Shown: piece by piece, positions 18,924 through 25,832 of the stretch
Layout: every line of letters begins with the position of its first letter
Position numbering within the stretch: the stretch's first letter is position 1
Assembly: GCF_003985155.1 (NCBI RefSeq)
Contig: NZ_ML133687.1
Coordinates: 496,001 to 560,000 of the forward strand
Length of the DNA: 64,000 nucleotides
From: Rhizobium vallis
GTDB taxonomy: Bacteria; Pseudomonadota; Alphaproteobacteria; Rhizobiales; Rhizobiaceae
Reading direction: 5' to 3'
Position numbers and translations under genes: made by a program
The notes under the pieces: model-generated
The model's input: only the letters and a program-made list of their open reading frames with translations
Databases searched by the model: none
Told to the model about the DNA's origin: nothing

Positions 18924-19532
18924 TTAGAGTTGGCGGATGATTTCGCGCAGTTGTTCGTTGCGGGCGCCGAGCAGCAGGATGTTGCGGATTGCCACCTGCG
19001 GATCGTGGGTGCGGAAGAGCAGGCCGTTGCCGCGCACCGACCGGTCGATGGTCATTTTTTCCAGGGAATCCTCGCCCGGCTTGATGGCGACGGCGAAATA
19101 CATGCGGGAATAGCCGACATCGATGCGTTCGAAGAAATTGTCGTTCTCGCCGATGTCGGAATAGAAGTTGGCGATATAGAAGGCCCAGCTCACCTCTTCG
19201 TAATGCGCGAATTTCGTGCGCGAGGCGGTGACGTGGCAGTAGCCGAGATGCGGGCTGTCCTCCAGCGTCCGGTGAAAGATCATCTTCGGAAACTGGATCG
19301 AACTGTGGAAGCCGTTGATGTGCTGATGCGTCTTTTCGCCGGCGACCTGCAGCTTGCGGCCGGTCTTTGCGGCGACCTCATCATGGGTGAGATAGCGCTT
19401 TTCCTCGGCCAGCCAATGGCGCCGGTCGCGGGTGATGCGGCCGGTGCGCAAGAATTCGGAATGAGCGGCAATCAGTTGCCGTTCCTGCAACTTGCCTGCA
19501 TCTTTCGCGTCGAAATAACGAAGTTTGGCCAT
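18924..19532 (-). CDS. Conserved protein, probably DUF6656
   Basis: A 202-residue soluble protein starting MAKLRYFDAKDAGKLQERQL. The N-terminal third is charged and helical. The centre has FHRTLEDSPHLGYCHVTASR and SWAFYIANFYSDIGENDNFF. The C-terminus is AIRNILLLGARNEQLREII. I assign it to a conserved Rhizobiales family (DUF6656) from memory; I recognise no catalytic motif and give no function. Residue 1 is ATG 19532. Confidence 0.65.
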   Translation of the reverse strand: MAKLRYFDAKDAGKLQERQLIAAHSEFLRTGRITRDRRHWLAEEKRYLTHDEVAAKTGRKLQVAGEKTHQHINGFHSSIQFPKMIFHRTLEDSPHLGYCHVTASRTKFAHYEEVSWAFYIANFYSDIGENDNFFERIDVGYSRMYFAVAIKPGEDSLEKMTIDRSVRGNGLLFRTHDPQVAIRNILLLGARNEQLREIIRQL

Positions 19533-19946
19533 GGTTCGCGTTCTTCGATCAACCTGCAATCATCGTGAGGATAGGGCCGTATGCTTAAGGCGATGTTAAA
19601 GCGGCCTGGGAACTGACGGAATGCGGGGCAAGCGCCGGCATATGTCGCAGATGCGACAGTTGTCGGTATCGGGCAGCAGATCTCTTTGCTGAACAGGTCT
19701 TTACGCCATGGCGCAATTCACGATAATTGTCTGAAGAGTCGGGCAATGCGATCGATCGGGATAAGCCACTCGCGCCTTGCGGCATCCTGTCGTCAATTTC
19801 GAAGCCGATGTCGCATTGTAACCAAGCGGCACGCATGCTCGGTGATTAAATGACGCTGTAACAATTCTCCCGAAGGAGAAGGAAGCGGGCGCGCTTCCGC
19901 CGGCCTTATTCTCAAGGCTGGCAGTTGGATGCACGAGGACACGAAG
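19533..19946. other. Regulatory region before the Rieske oxygenase gene
   Basis: About 410 bases without a credible gene. TGTCGCA-GA-TGCGACA is a perfect inverted repeat at 19643-19658, and it overlaps a second one, CGACA-GT-TGTCG. A further TGTCGCA half-site appears around 19811. GAGGA at 19934-19938 is the ribosome site that fixes the downstream start at 19947. Confidence 0.45.
19643..19658. promoter_or_regulatory. Candidate operator, TGTCGCA inverted repeat
   Basis: Seven-base arms, TGTCGCA and TGCGACA, around GA. It lies about 290 bases upstream of the oxygenase start and about 110 bases upstream of the DUF6656 start. It could regulate either gene. The binding protein is unknown. Confidence 0.4.
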
Positions 19947-21191
19947 ATGGATATTCGCAGCAACGTTTTGCGTCAGCTCAAGAACCGCCGTGAGGGCTTC
20001 AGCCTCGAACAGCCGTTCTACACCGACGAGGATTATTTCCGGCTTGATATGGAGATGATCTATTATCGCGACTGGTTGTTTATCGGCCATGATTGCGAGC
20101 TGCCGAAGCCGGGCGCCTATTTCACCGTTCAGATCGGTACTTACCCCGTGGTTATCGTCCGCGGCCGCGACAATGTCATCCGCGCCTTCCACAACAGCTG
20201 TCGCCATCGCGGCTCGCGTGTCTGCACCAAGGAGCGCGGCTCCTCGGTGCGTCTCGTCTGCCCCTATCATCAGTGGACCTATGATCTCGACGGCAAGCTC
20301 GCTTTCGCCCGTCACATGGGCGATGATTTCGACAAGAGCGGCTTCAACCTGAAGCCCGTCCATTGCGAGAGCGTGGCAGGCTACATTTTCATCTGCCTCG
20401 CCAACACCGCCCCGGATTTCCAGCCGGTGCGCGACAAGATCGAGCCCTATATGGCGCCGCACAAGATCGGCGAAACCAAGGTCGCCTTCCAGAGCACGAT
20501 CATCGAGAAGGGCAACTGGAAGCTCGTCTGGGAAAACAACCGCGAGTGCTATCATTGCGCCGCCAACCATCCCGAACTTTGCCGCACCTATCCCGAAGCT
20601 CCGAGTGTCACCGGCACGGACGGCGGCGCCGATGATCCCGAGATCGCCGGCCATTGGGCGCGCTGCGAGGCCGCCGGCCTGCCGAGCAAGTTCCAGATTT
20701 CGCCGGACGGTCAGTTCCGCACTGCCCGCATGCCGCTGATCGAGGATGCCGAGAGCTACACCATGTCGGGCAAGCCCGCCGTCAAGCGCCGGATGTCCAA
20801 TGATATCTCGATCGACCGTATCGGCACCATGCTGCTCTTCCACTATCCCACAACGTGGAACCACCTGCTCGGCGATCACGCCATCTCCTTCCGCGTGCTG
20901 CCGCTCAGCGCCAATGAGACGGCGGTGACGACCAAGTGGCTCGTCCACAAGGATGCGGTCGAAGGCGTGGATTACAATCTGGAAGAGCTGACCCACGTCT
21001 GGACCGAGACCAACGATCAGGATCGCCGCATCGTCGAGGAGAACGCCTTCGGCATTCACTCGCCGGCCTACGAGCCCGGTCCCTATTCCGCCGTGCATGA
21101 GGGCGGCGTCATGCAGTTCCTCGAATGGTATTCGAACTTCATGGTGAACCGTCTGCAGGGTGATCAGGCGAAAATTTCCGCCGTTGCCTGA
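19947..21191 (+). CDS. Rieske-type aromatic-ring-hydroxylating oxygenase alpha subunit, GbcA-like
   Basis: A 414-residue oxygenase. The Rieske [2Fe-2S] ligands appear as CRHRGSRVC and CPYHQW at about residues 88-115. The mononuclear iron site follows in WENNRECYHCAANHPELC near residue 197. The sequence resembles glycine betaine monooxygenase GbcA, which demethylates glycine betaine to dimethylglycine, and related quaternary-amine oxygenases; this substrate is inferred. Such enzymes need a ferredoxin reductase (GbcB), which is not adjacent here. ATG 19947 is chosen because GAGGA lies eight bases before it; ATG 19929 has no such site. A strong terminator follows. Confidence 0.85.
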   Translation: MDIRSNVLRQLKNRREGFSLEQPFYTDEDYFRLDMEMIYYRDWLFIGHDCELPKPGAYFTVQIGTYPVVIVRGRDNVIRAFHNSCRHRGSRVCTKERGSSVRLVCPYHQWTYDLDGKLAFARHMGDDFDKSGFNLKPVHCESVAGYIFICLANTAPDFQPVRDKIEPYMAPHKIGETKVAFQSTIIEKGNWKLVWENNRECYHCAANHPELCRTYPEAPSVTGTDGGADDPEIAGHWARCEAAGLPSKFQISPDGQFRTARMPLIEDAESYTMSGKPAVKRRMSNDISIDRIGTMLLFHYPTTWNHLLGDHAISFRVLPLSANETAVTTKWLVHKDAVEGVDYNLEELTHVWTETNDQDRRIVEENAFGIHSPAYEPGPYSAVHEGGVMQFLEWYSNFMVNRLQGDQAKISAVA

Positions 21192-21242
21192 TTTCGCTGC
21201 CCGCGACGGTTAATGTCCGGTTCAGTTCAGCTGATCTAGAAG

Positions 21243-21266
21243 AAGCAGCCGGTCCCGGCTGCTTTT
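21243..21266 (+). terminator. Intrinsic terminator after the Rieske oxygenase gene
   Basis: AAGCAGCCGG and CCGGCTGCTT form a perfect 10-bp stem around TC, ending in TTTT. This is a textbook rho-independent terminator. Confidence 0.85.
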
Positions 21267-21331
21267 GGAACCATTCGGGTGTGAAAGCGTTGCTGGGCAG
21301 GGCGTGATCACTGTGAATGGGAGTTGAAGCA

Positions 21332-21832
21332 ATGATCGGGCTGAGAAACAAGATCGCGACCGCAGTTCTTACCGCCGCCGTTGTTCTGACAGGCTTTGTG
21401 CCGTCGCAGGCAATCCAGATGCCCACCGCTCCGCAGGTGGAAAAATCCTCGGCGGTCGAGAATGTCCAGTACCGCCGCTATTATCGCGGCGATTATTACC
21501 GGCCCGGCTATCGCCCCGGCGCCTATTACCGGCCTGGCTATCGCCCAGGCGCCTACTACCGGCCCGGCTATTACGGTGGCTATCGCGGATACTCCTATTA
21601 CCGCCCGGGATATCGGCACTATAACGGCTACTGGTATCCACTCGCCGCCTTCGGCGCCGGCGCAGTCATCGGCGGCGCCATTGTCGCCCAGCCGCGTTAT
21701 GTCGCGCCTGCACCCAGCATGGGTTCGGCTCACGTCGCCTGGTGCGCAAATCGCTACCGGTCCTATCGTGCCTACGACAACACGTTCCAGCCCAATAACG
21801 GCCCGCGCCAGCAGTGCTATTCGCCTTACTGA
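21332..21832 (+). CDS. BA14K family secreted protein with Tyr-Arg-Pro-Gly repeats
   Basis: A 166-residue exported protein. A signal peptide ([21 protein letters not shown]) is followed by a low-complexity region with three YYRPGY-type repeats around residues 56-95. A short hydrophobic Gly/Ala segment ([15 protein letters not shown]) precedes the C-terminal BA14K signature, [16 protein letters not shown] with a closing Cys. BA14K was first described as a Brucella immunoreactive, lectin-like protein; rhizobia carry several paralogues of unclear role. ATG 21332 is preceded by GGGAG. Confidence 0.82.
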   Translation: MIGLRNKIATAVLTAAVVLTGFVPSQAIQMPTAPQVEKSSAVENVQYRRYYRGDYYRPGYRPGAYYRPGYRPGAYYRPGYYGGYRGYSYYRPGYRHYNGYWYPLAAFGAGAVIGGAIVAQPRYVAPAPSMGSAHVAWCANRYRSYRAYDNTFQPNNGPRQQCYSPY

Positions 21833-21857
21833 TACGTGCCCGCTGAACCGCGTAGTC

Positions 21858-21877
21858 GCCCGGCAGTGATGCCGGGC
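21858..21877. terminator. Hairpin between convergent BA14K and CorA genes
   Basis: GCCCGGCA and TGCCGGGC form a perfect 8-bp stem around a GTGA tetraloop, with ATTT following on the plus strand. It lies 25 bases after the BA14K stop and 9 bases from the CorA stop, so it may serve both directions. Confidence 0.7.
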
Positions 21878-21885
21878 ATTTCGCA

Positions 21886-22881
21886 TTAGAGAATATCGAC
21901 GCGCCTCAGCAGCCACCAGGCAAAAGCAATAGACGCGACGATCAGGGCGACGGCGTATTCGGTGCCGTAATCGCCGACGGCGAAGGGCAGGTTTGCCGTG
22001 TTCATGCCGAAGAAACCCGTCACCAGGGTTGGCGGCAGCAGGAAGGCCGTCATGATCGACAGTAGGTAGAGGTGGCGGTTGGTCTCGGAGGATTGTTTCG
22101 AATCGATTTCTTCGTGCAGCAGCCGTGCCCGATCCTGCAGCGCATAGATATCGTGGTCGACCGTTTCCAGTCGGCTCGTCAGCCGCCGCGCTACATCGTC
22201 GAAGCCGAAGGGCATTTCGTCGTCGTCGGCCGCCGCCGCGCGGCGCATCAACGCCAGCACGGTGCGAAGGTGCCGATGCAAGCGGACAACGGTCCGCCGG
22301 ACCGGCGCCAGGCGCCGGCGCTCGTCGCGCGGCGCATTGTCGTAGACGATATCCTCGATCAGGTTCAGCTCTTCGGTGAGTTCGATGACGATTGTGATCA
22401 GCGTGCGCTGGAACTCGATCACCAGCAGCTCGAAGAGATCGACCGGCCGCGAAAACTTGCCGGGGTTCTTCTCGATCAGCGCGCGTGCCCGCTCGACGCT
22501 GCGCAGCGGTTGCAGCCTTGTGGTGATGATGAAGCGGTCGGACATGGCGAAATGCAGCCAGCCGAGATTATTGGTGTCCTGGGCGAAATCGCGCTGGCAA
22601 TCGACGAGCGTGCCGTAGAGCATCTGCTCGTCGACGGTGATCGCCGCATGCGTGTCACGCGTCGTCAGCGCCGATTTTGCATCCTCCGTCAATCCGTCCA
22701 GGGTATCGAGCAGCGCCGGCACGCGCGCGTCGACTAGGTTGAGGTGCAGCCAGTAGAAACAGTTATCGGCGGTCAGCTCCGCTACCGTCGCACTGTTGTT
22801 CAATCGCACCGCGGCCTTTTCGTCGGGCGAGAAGCGGTAGGCCCAGACGAAACCGGGGATGTTGACGGGCAATGTATCCAT
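21886..22881 (-). CDS. CorA family divalent cation transporter
   Basis: A 331-residue transporter with a large cytoplasmic N-terminal domain, long helices, and two C-terminal membrane helices. The signature GFFGMN precedes a short loop and the final helix (AVALIVASIAFAWWLL). The N-terminal region (VWAYRFSPDEKAAVRL, then WLHLNLVD) is closer to the ZntB/CorA-like branch than to classic Mg transporter CorA. It could move Mg, Zn or Ni; the sequence does not decide. Confidence 0.88.
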   Translation of the reverse strand: MDTLPVNIPGFVWAYRFSPDEKAAVRLNNSATVAELTADNCFYWLHLNLVDARVPALLDTLDGLTEDAKSALTTRDTHAAITVDEQMLYGTLVDCQRDFAQDTNNLGWLHFAMSDRFIITTRLQPLRSVERARALIEKNPGKFSRPVDLFELLVIEFQRTLITIVIELTEELNLIEDIVYDNAPRDERRRLAPVRRTVVRLHRHLRTVLALMRRAAAADDDEMPFGFDDVARRLTSRLETVDHDIYALQDRARLLHEEIDSKQSSETNRHLYLLSIMTAFLLPPTLVTGFFGMNTANLPFAVGDYGTEYAVALIVASIAFAWWLLRRVDIL

Positions 22882-23005
22882 TGGTCGTCCTTTGCGAAGG
22901 CGATGTCATTCTTTAGAGTCTCTCCATGACGTTCATTTGCGCAAGGGTGCAAGAGCAAAGCGTCATACCAGCTGAACTATCGCATGGCGCCCGCAGAAAT
23001 CGAAA

Positions 23006-23034
23006 TTGACGTTTACGTAAAAATCAATTAGCTC
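23006..23034 (+). promoter_or_regulatory. LiuR-like operator overlapping a promoter
   Basis: TTGACGTTTACGTAAA (23006-23021) contains the palindrome TTTACGTAAA and begins with a -35-like TTGACG. TAGCTC 17 bases downstream is a possible -10. MerR-family LiuR sites in front of branched-chain acyl-CoA degradation genes have this form, from memory. It sits about 65 bases before the acyl-CoA dehydrogenase start. Confidence 0.5.
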
Positions 23035-23086
23035 TGGCCTTGGAGGGGCTTTGCCACGCGCAGGCCGGCCTGCGGAGGAAAAAAGC

Positions 23087-24865
23087 ATGTACAAGGCGCC
23101 CGTCGAGGAAATCGCGTTCACGTTGAAGCACGTAGCCGGCATGGGCGAGGCGATTTCAAAAGGGCTTTTCGGCGATCTCGGCGAGGATCTGGTCGACGCC
23201 ATCCTGGCCGAAGCGGGACGTTTTGCCACAGAGGAAGTAGCCCCTCTCGCCGAAATCGGCGACCGCCAGGGCGCTCGTCTGGAGGGTGGCGAGGTCAGGC
23301 TGCCGGACGGCTGGCGCGATCTCTATCGTAACTGGATCGCCGGCGGCTGGAACGGCCTCACGGCGCCCGAGGCTTTCGGCGGCCAGGCCTTACCGCATAT
23401 GCTGAACGTCGCAGCACTCGAAATGTGGAATTCCGGCTCCATGGCCTTCGCACTCGCCCCAACGCTGACGATGGGCGCGATCGAGGCTGTCAGCGCCCAT
23501 GGCAGCGACGCGCTGAAAGACAAATATCTGGAAAAGATGGTGTCAGGCGAATGGACCGGCACCATGAACCTGACGGAACCTCACGCCGGCTCCGATCTCG
23601 GCGTCCTCAAGGCCCGCGCCGAGCGCCGCTCGGATGGCAGCTATCGAATCTTCGGCCAGAAAATCTTCATCACCTGGGGCGAGCATGATGCGGCCGACAA
23701 TATCATCCATCTGGTGCTGGCCCGCCTGCCGGATGCGCCTGCCGGCACACGCGGTATCTCGCTCTTCCTCGTGCCGAAATTCTTGGTGAACGATGACGGA
23801 TCGCTTGGCCCCCGCAACGATCTCTTCTGCCATTCGCTGGAGCACAAGCTCGGCATCCACGGCTCGCCGACCTGCACGATGATCTATGGCGACGGCAGGT
23901 TCGGCGCCGAAAAGGGTGCTGTGGGATGGCTGGTCGGCGAGGAGAACAAGGGCCTCGCCTGCATGTTCACGATGATGAACAATGCCCGCCTTGCCGTCGG
24001 TATGCAGGGCGTGGCGATCTCGGAAGCCGCCACCCAGAAGGCTCTCGCCTATGCCAGGGAACGCACCCAGGGCAGGGCGCCCGGCTGGAGTGGCACCAGC
24101 ATGAGCCCGATCGTCGAACATCCCGATGTCGCCCGCATGCTGCTGACGATGAAGGCGCTGACGCAAGGCGCGCGCGCCATCTCCTATGCCTGCGCCCATG
24201 CGATCGACATGTCTCACCGGGCAAATGACGATCGCCGGCACTGGCAGGAACGCGCCGCCCTGCTGACGCCGATCGCCAAGTCCTTCTCCACCGACGCCGG
24301 TGTCGATGTTGCCTCACTCGGCATTCAGGTCCACGGCGGCATGGGCTTCATCGAGGAGACGGGCGCGGCGCGTTATCTCCGCGATGCCCGCATCGCCCCG
24401 ATCTACGAGGGCACCAACGGCATCCAGGCGATCGACCTCGTCACCCGCAAGCTGCCGCTCTCGGGCGGCGATCAGGTGAAGGGCTTCATCGCCGAACTCA
24501 GAGAGGTCGCCGGCGCCGTCCGCAACTCCAATTTGCCTGGTTTCGGCGAAACCGCCGCCAGGCTCGACGCCGCTATCGCCGACCTCGACGAGGCGACCGC
24601 CTGGCTCTTGAAGATGCTTGCCGATGACAAGGCCGTCGAGGCGCTCTCGGGCGCAACGCCCTATCAGCGCCTGTTCGGGCTCGTGCTCACCGGCTCTTAT
24701 CTCGCCAAGGGCGCTCTCGCCGAGAGCAGCGACGGGCGAGGCGAAAACCGTATCGCGCTCTGCCGCTTCGCCGCCGAAAACCTGCTTGCCGAGACCGCAG
24801 CCCTTCGCGACCGGGTGGTCAATGGCGCGGCAAGCCTTGCCGCGGCCCGCATCCTGCTTGCCTGA
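23087..24865 (+). CDS. Acyl-CoA dehydrogenase
   Basis: A 592-residue FAD-dependent acyl-CoA dehydrogenase of the long form with a C-terminal extension, similar to DmdC/FadE-type enzymes. WTGTMNLTEPHAGSDLG (about residue 163) is the substrate and flavin loop. YEGTNGIQAIDLVTRKL (about residue 442) contains the catalytic-base glutamate region. The chain length used is unknown. ATG 23087 follows a strong GCGGAGGAA site; an upstream 12-residue extension is rejected. It is the first gene of a pair with the crotonase 10 bases downstream, so the two likely do consecutive steps of acyl-CoA oxidation. Confidence 0.92.
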   Translation: MYKAPVEEIAFTLKHVAGMGEAISKGLFGDLGEDLVDAILAEAGRFATEEVAPLAEIGDRQGARLEGGEVRLPDGWRDLYRNWIAGGWNGLTAPEAFGGQALPHMLNVAALEMWNSGSMAFALAPTLTMGAIEAVSAHGSDALKDKYLEKMVSGEWTGTMNLTEPHAGSDLGVLKARAERRSDGSYRIFGQKIFITWGEHDAADNIIHLVLARLPDAPAGTRGISLFLVPKFLVNDDGSLGPRNDLFCHSLEHKLGIHGSPTCTMIYGDGRFGAEKGAVGWLVGEENKGLACMFTMMNNARLAVGMQGVAISEAATQKALAYARERTQGRAPGWSGTSMSPIVEHPDVARMLLTMKALTQGARAISYACAHAIDMSHRANDDRRHWQERAALLTPIAKSFSTDAGVDVASLGIQVHGGMGFIEETGAARYLRDARIAPIYEGTNGIQAIDLVTRKLPLSGGDQVKGFIAELREVAGAVRNSNLPGFGETAARLDAAIADLDEATAWLLKMLADDKAVEALSGATPYQRLFGLVLTGSYLAKGALAESSDGRGENRIALCRFAAENLLAETAALRDRVVNGAASLAAARILLA

Positions 24866-24874
24866 GGAAACCAC

Positions 24875-25630
24875 ATGACCGATCACATCATCGTCGAGCA
24901 GCCTTCCGCCCATCCCGGCGTCCAGCTCATCCGCTTCAATCGGCCGGAAAAGAAGAATGCCATCACCCGCGCCATGTACCGCACCATGGCCGATGCGCTG
25001 CATGTGGCCAATACCGATCCCGGCATCCGCGCCACCGCCTTGCTTGGTACCGAAGGCTGCTTTTCCGCCGGCAACGACATGAACGATTTTCTGGCTGCCG
25101 CAATGGGTGGCCGCGGCCTGGAGCAGGAAATCCTCGATTTCCTCTACGCGCTGGTGAATGCCGATAAACCCGTCGTCTCCGGCGTCGACGGACTGGCGAT
25201 CGGCATCGGCACGACGATCCATCTCCATTGTGACCTGACCATCGCTTCCAGCCGCAGCCAGTTCCGCACGCCTTTCGTCGATCTGGCGCTGGTTCCGGAG
25301 GCAGGTTCCAGCCTTGTCGCACCGCGCCTGATGGGCCATCAGCGCGCTTTCGCCATGCTCGCTGCCGGTGAAGGTTTTTCGGCCGAGGAGGCGAGGGAAG
25401 CCGGTCTGGTCTGGAAAGTCGTCGAGCCTGATGAGGTTGATACCCTGACGCTTGCGCTTGCAGCAAAGCTTGCGGCCAAGCCGCCGGAAGCGCTACGCAT
25501 CGCCCGTGACCTCATTCGCGGCGACCGCGGCGAGATCATCGCACGGATCGACGAGGAGGCCCGCTATTTCTCGGCGCGGCTGAAAAGTGCCGAGGCACGA
25601 GCCGCTTTCGAAGCTTTCATGCGGCGTTGA
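24875..25630 (+). CDS. Enoyl-CoA hydratase/isomerase (crotonase) family protein
   Basis: A 251-residue crotonase. The CoA and oxyanion-hole segments are FNRPEKKNAITRAMY (about residue 20), GCFSAGNDMNDF (about residue 63) and DGLAIGIGTTIHLHCD (about residue 105). The active-site loop reads LALVPEAGSSL, a PEAGSS form more like PaaG/isomerase members than the classic PGAGGTQ hydratase loop. I therefore leave hydratase versus isomerase open. It sits 10 bases after the acyl-CoA dehydrogenase and is surely co-transcribed. Confidence 0.88.
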   Translation: MTDHIIVEQPSAHPGVQLIRFNRPEKKNAITRAMYRTMADALHVANTDPGIRATALLGTEGCFSAGNDMNDFLAAAMGGRGLEQEILDFLYALVNADKPVVSGVDGLAIGIGTTIHLHCDLTIASSRSQFRTPFVDLALVPEAGSSLVAPRLMGHQRAFAMLAAGEGFSAEEAREAGLVWKVVEPDEVDTLTLALAAKLAAKPPEALRIARDLIRGDRGEIIARIDEEARYFSARLKSAEARAAFEAFMRR

Positions 25631-25659
25631 TCGCCCATAATCTAATCATTTGCTGAAAT

Positions 25660-25682
25660 TTTAAACTTATTTTAAGTTTAAA
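25660..25682. repeat. AT-rich perfect inverted repeat
   Basis: TTTAAACTTA (25660-25669) and TAAGTTTAAA (25673-25682) flank TTT. It lies between the crotonase stop (25630) and the chemoreceptor start (25833). It may be part of a promoter region or an operator. Confidence 0.5.
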
Positions 25683-25694
25683 CTAAATATCTAG

Positions 25695-25724
25695 GCCCGG
25701 ACGGATTTTCCCGGCCGTCCGGGC
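25695..25724. terminator. GC-rich hairpin after the crotonase gene
   Basis: GCCCGGACGG and CCGTCCGGGC form a perfect 10-bp stem with a 10-base loop. There is no T-run after it, so it is a candidate terminator or a leader structure of the following chemoreceptor gene. Confidence 0.45.
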
Positions 25725-25832
25725 GCATGATGTGCTTGGCCACCCCTTATTCAAATTCATCCAACGGCTGCCGCCCATTTCGCAGCGCGCATAACCGTTG
25801 CGCCCCCGAATCTATTTGAAGGAGTGCATAGC

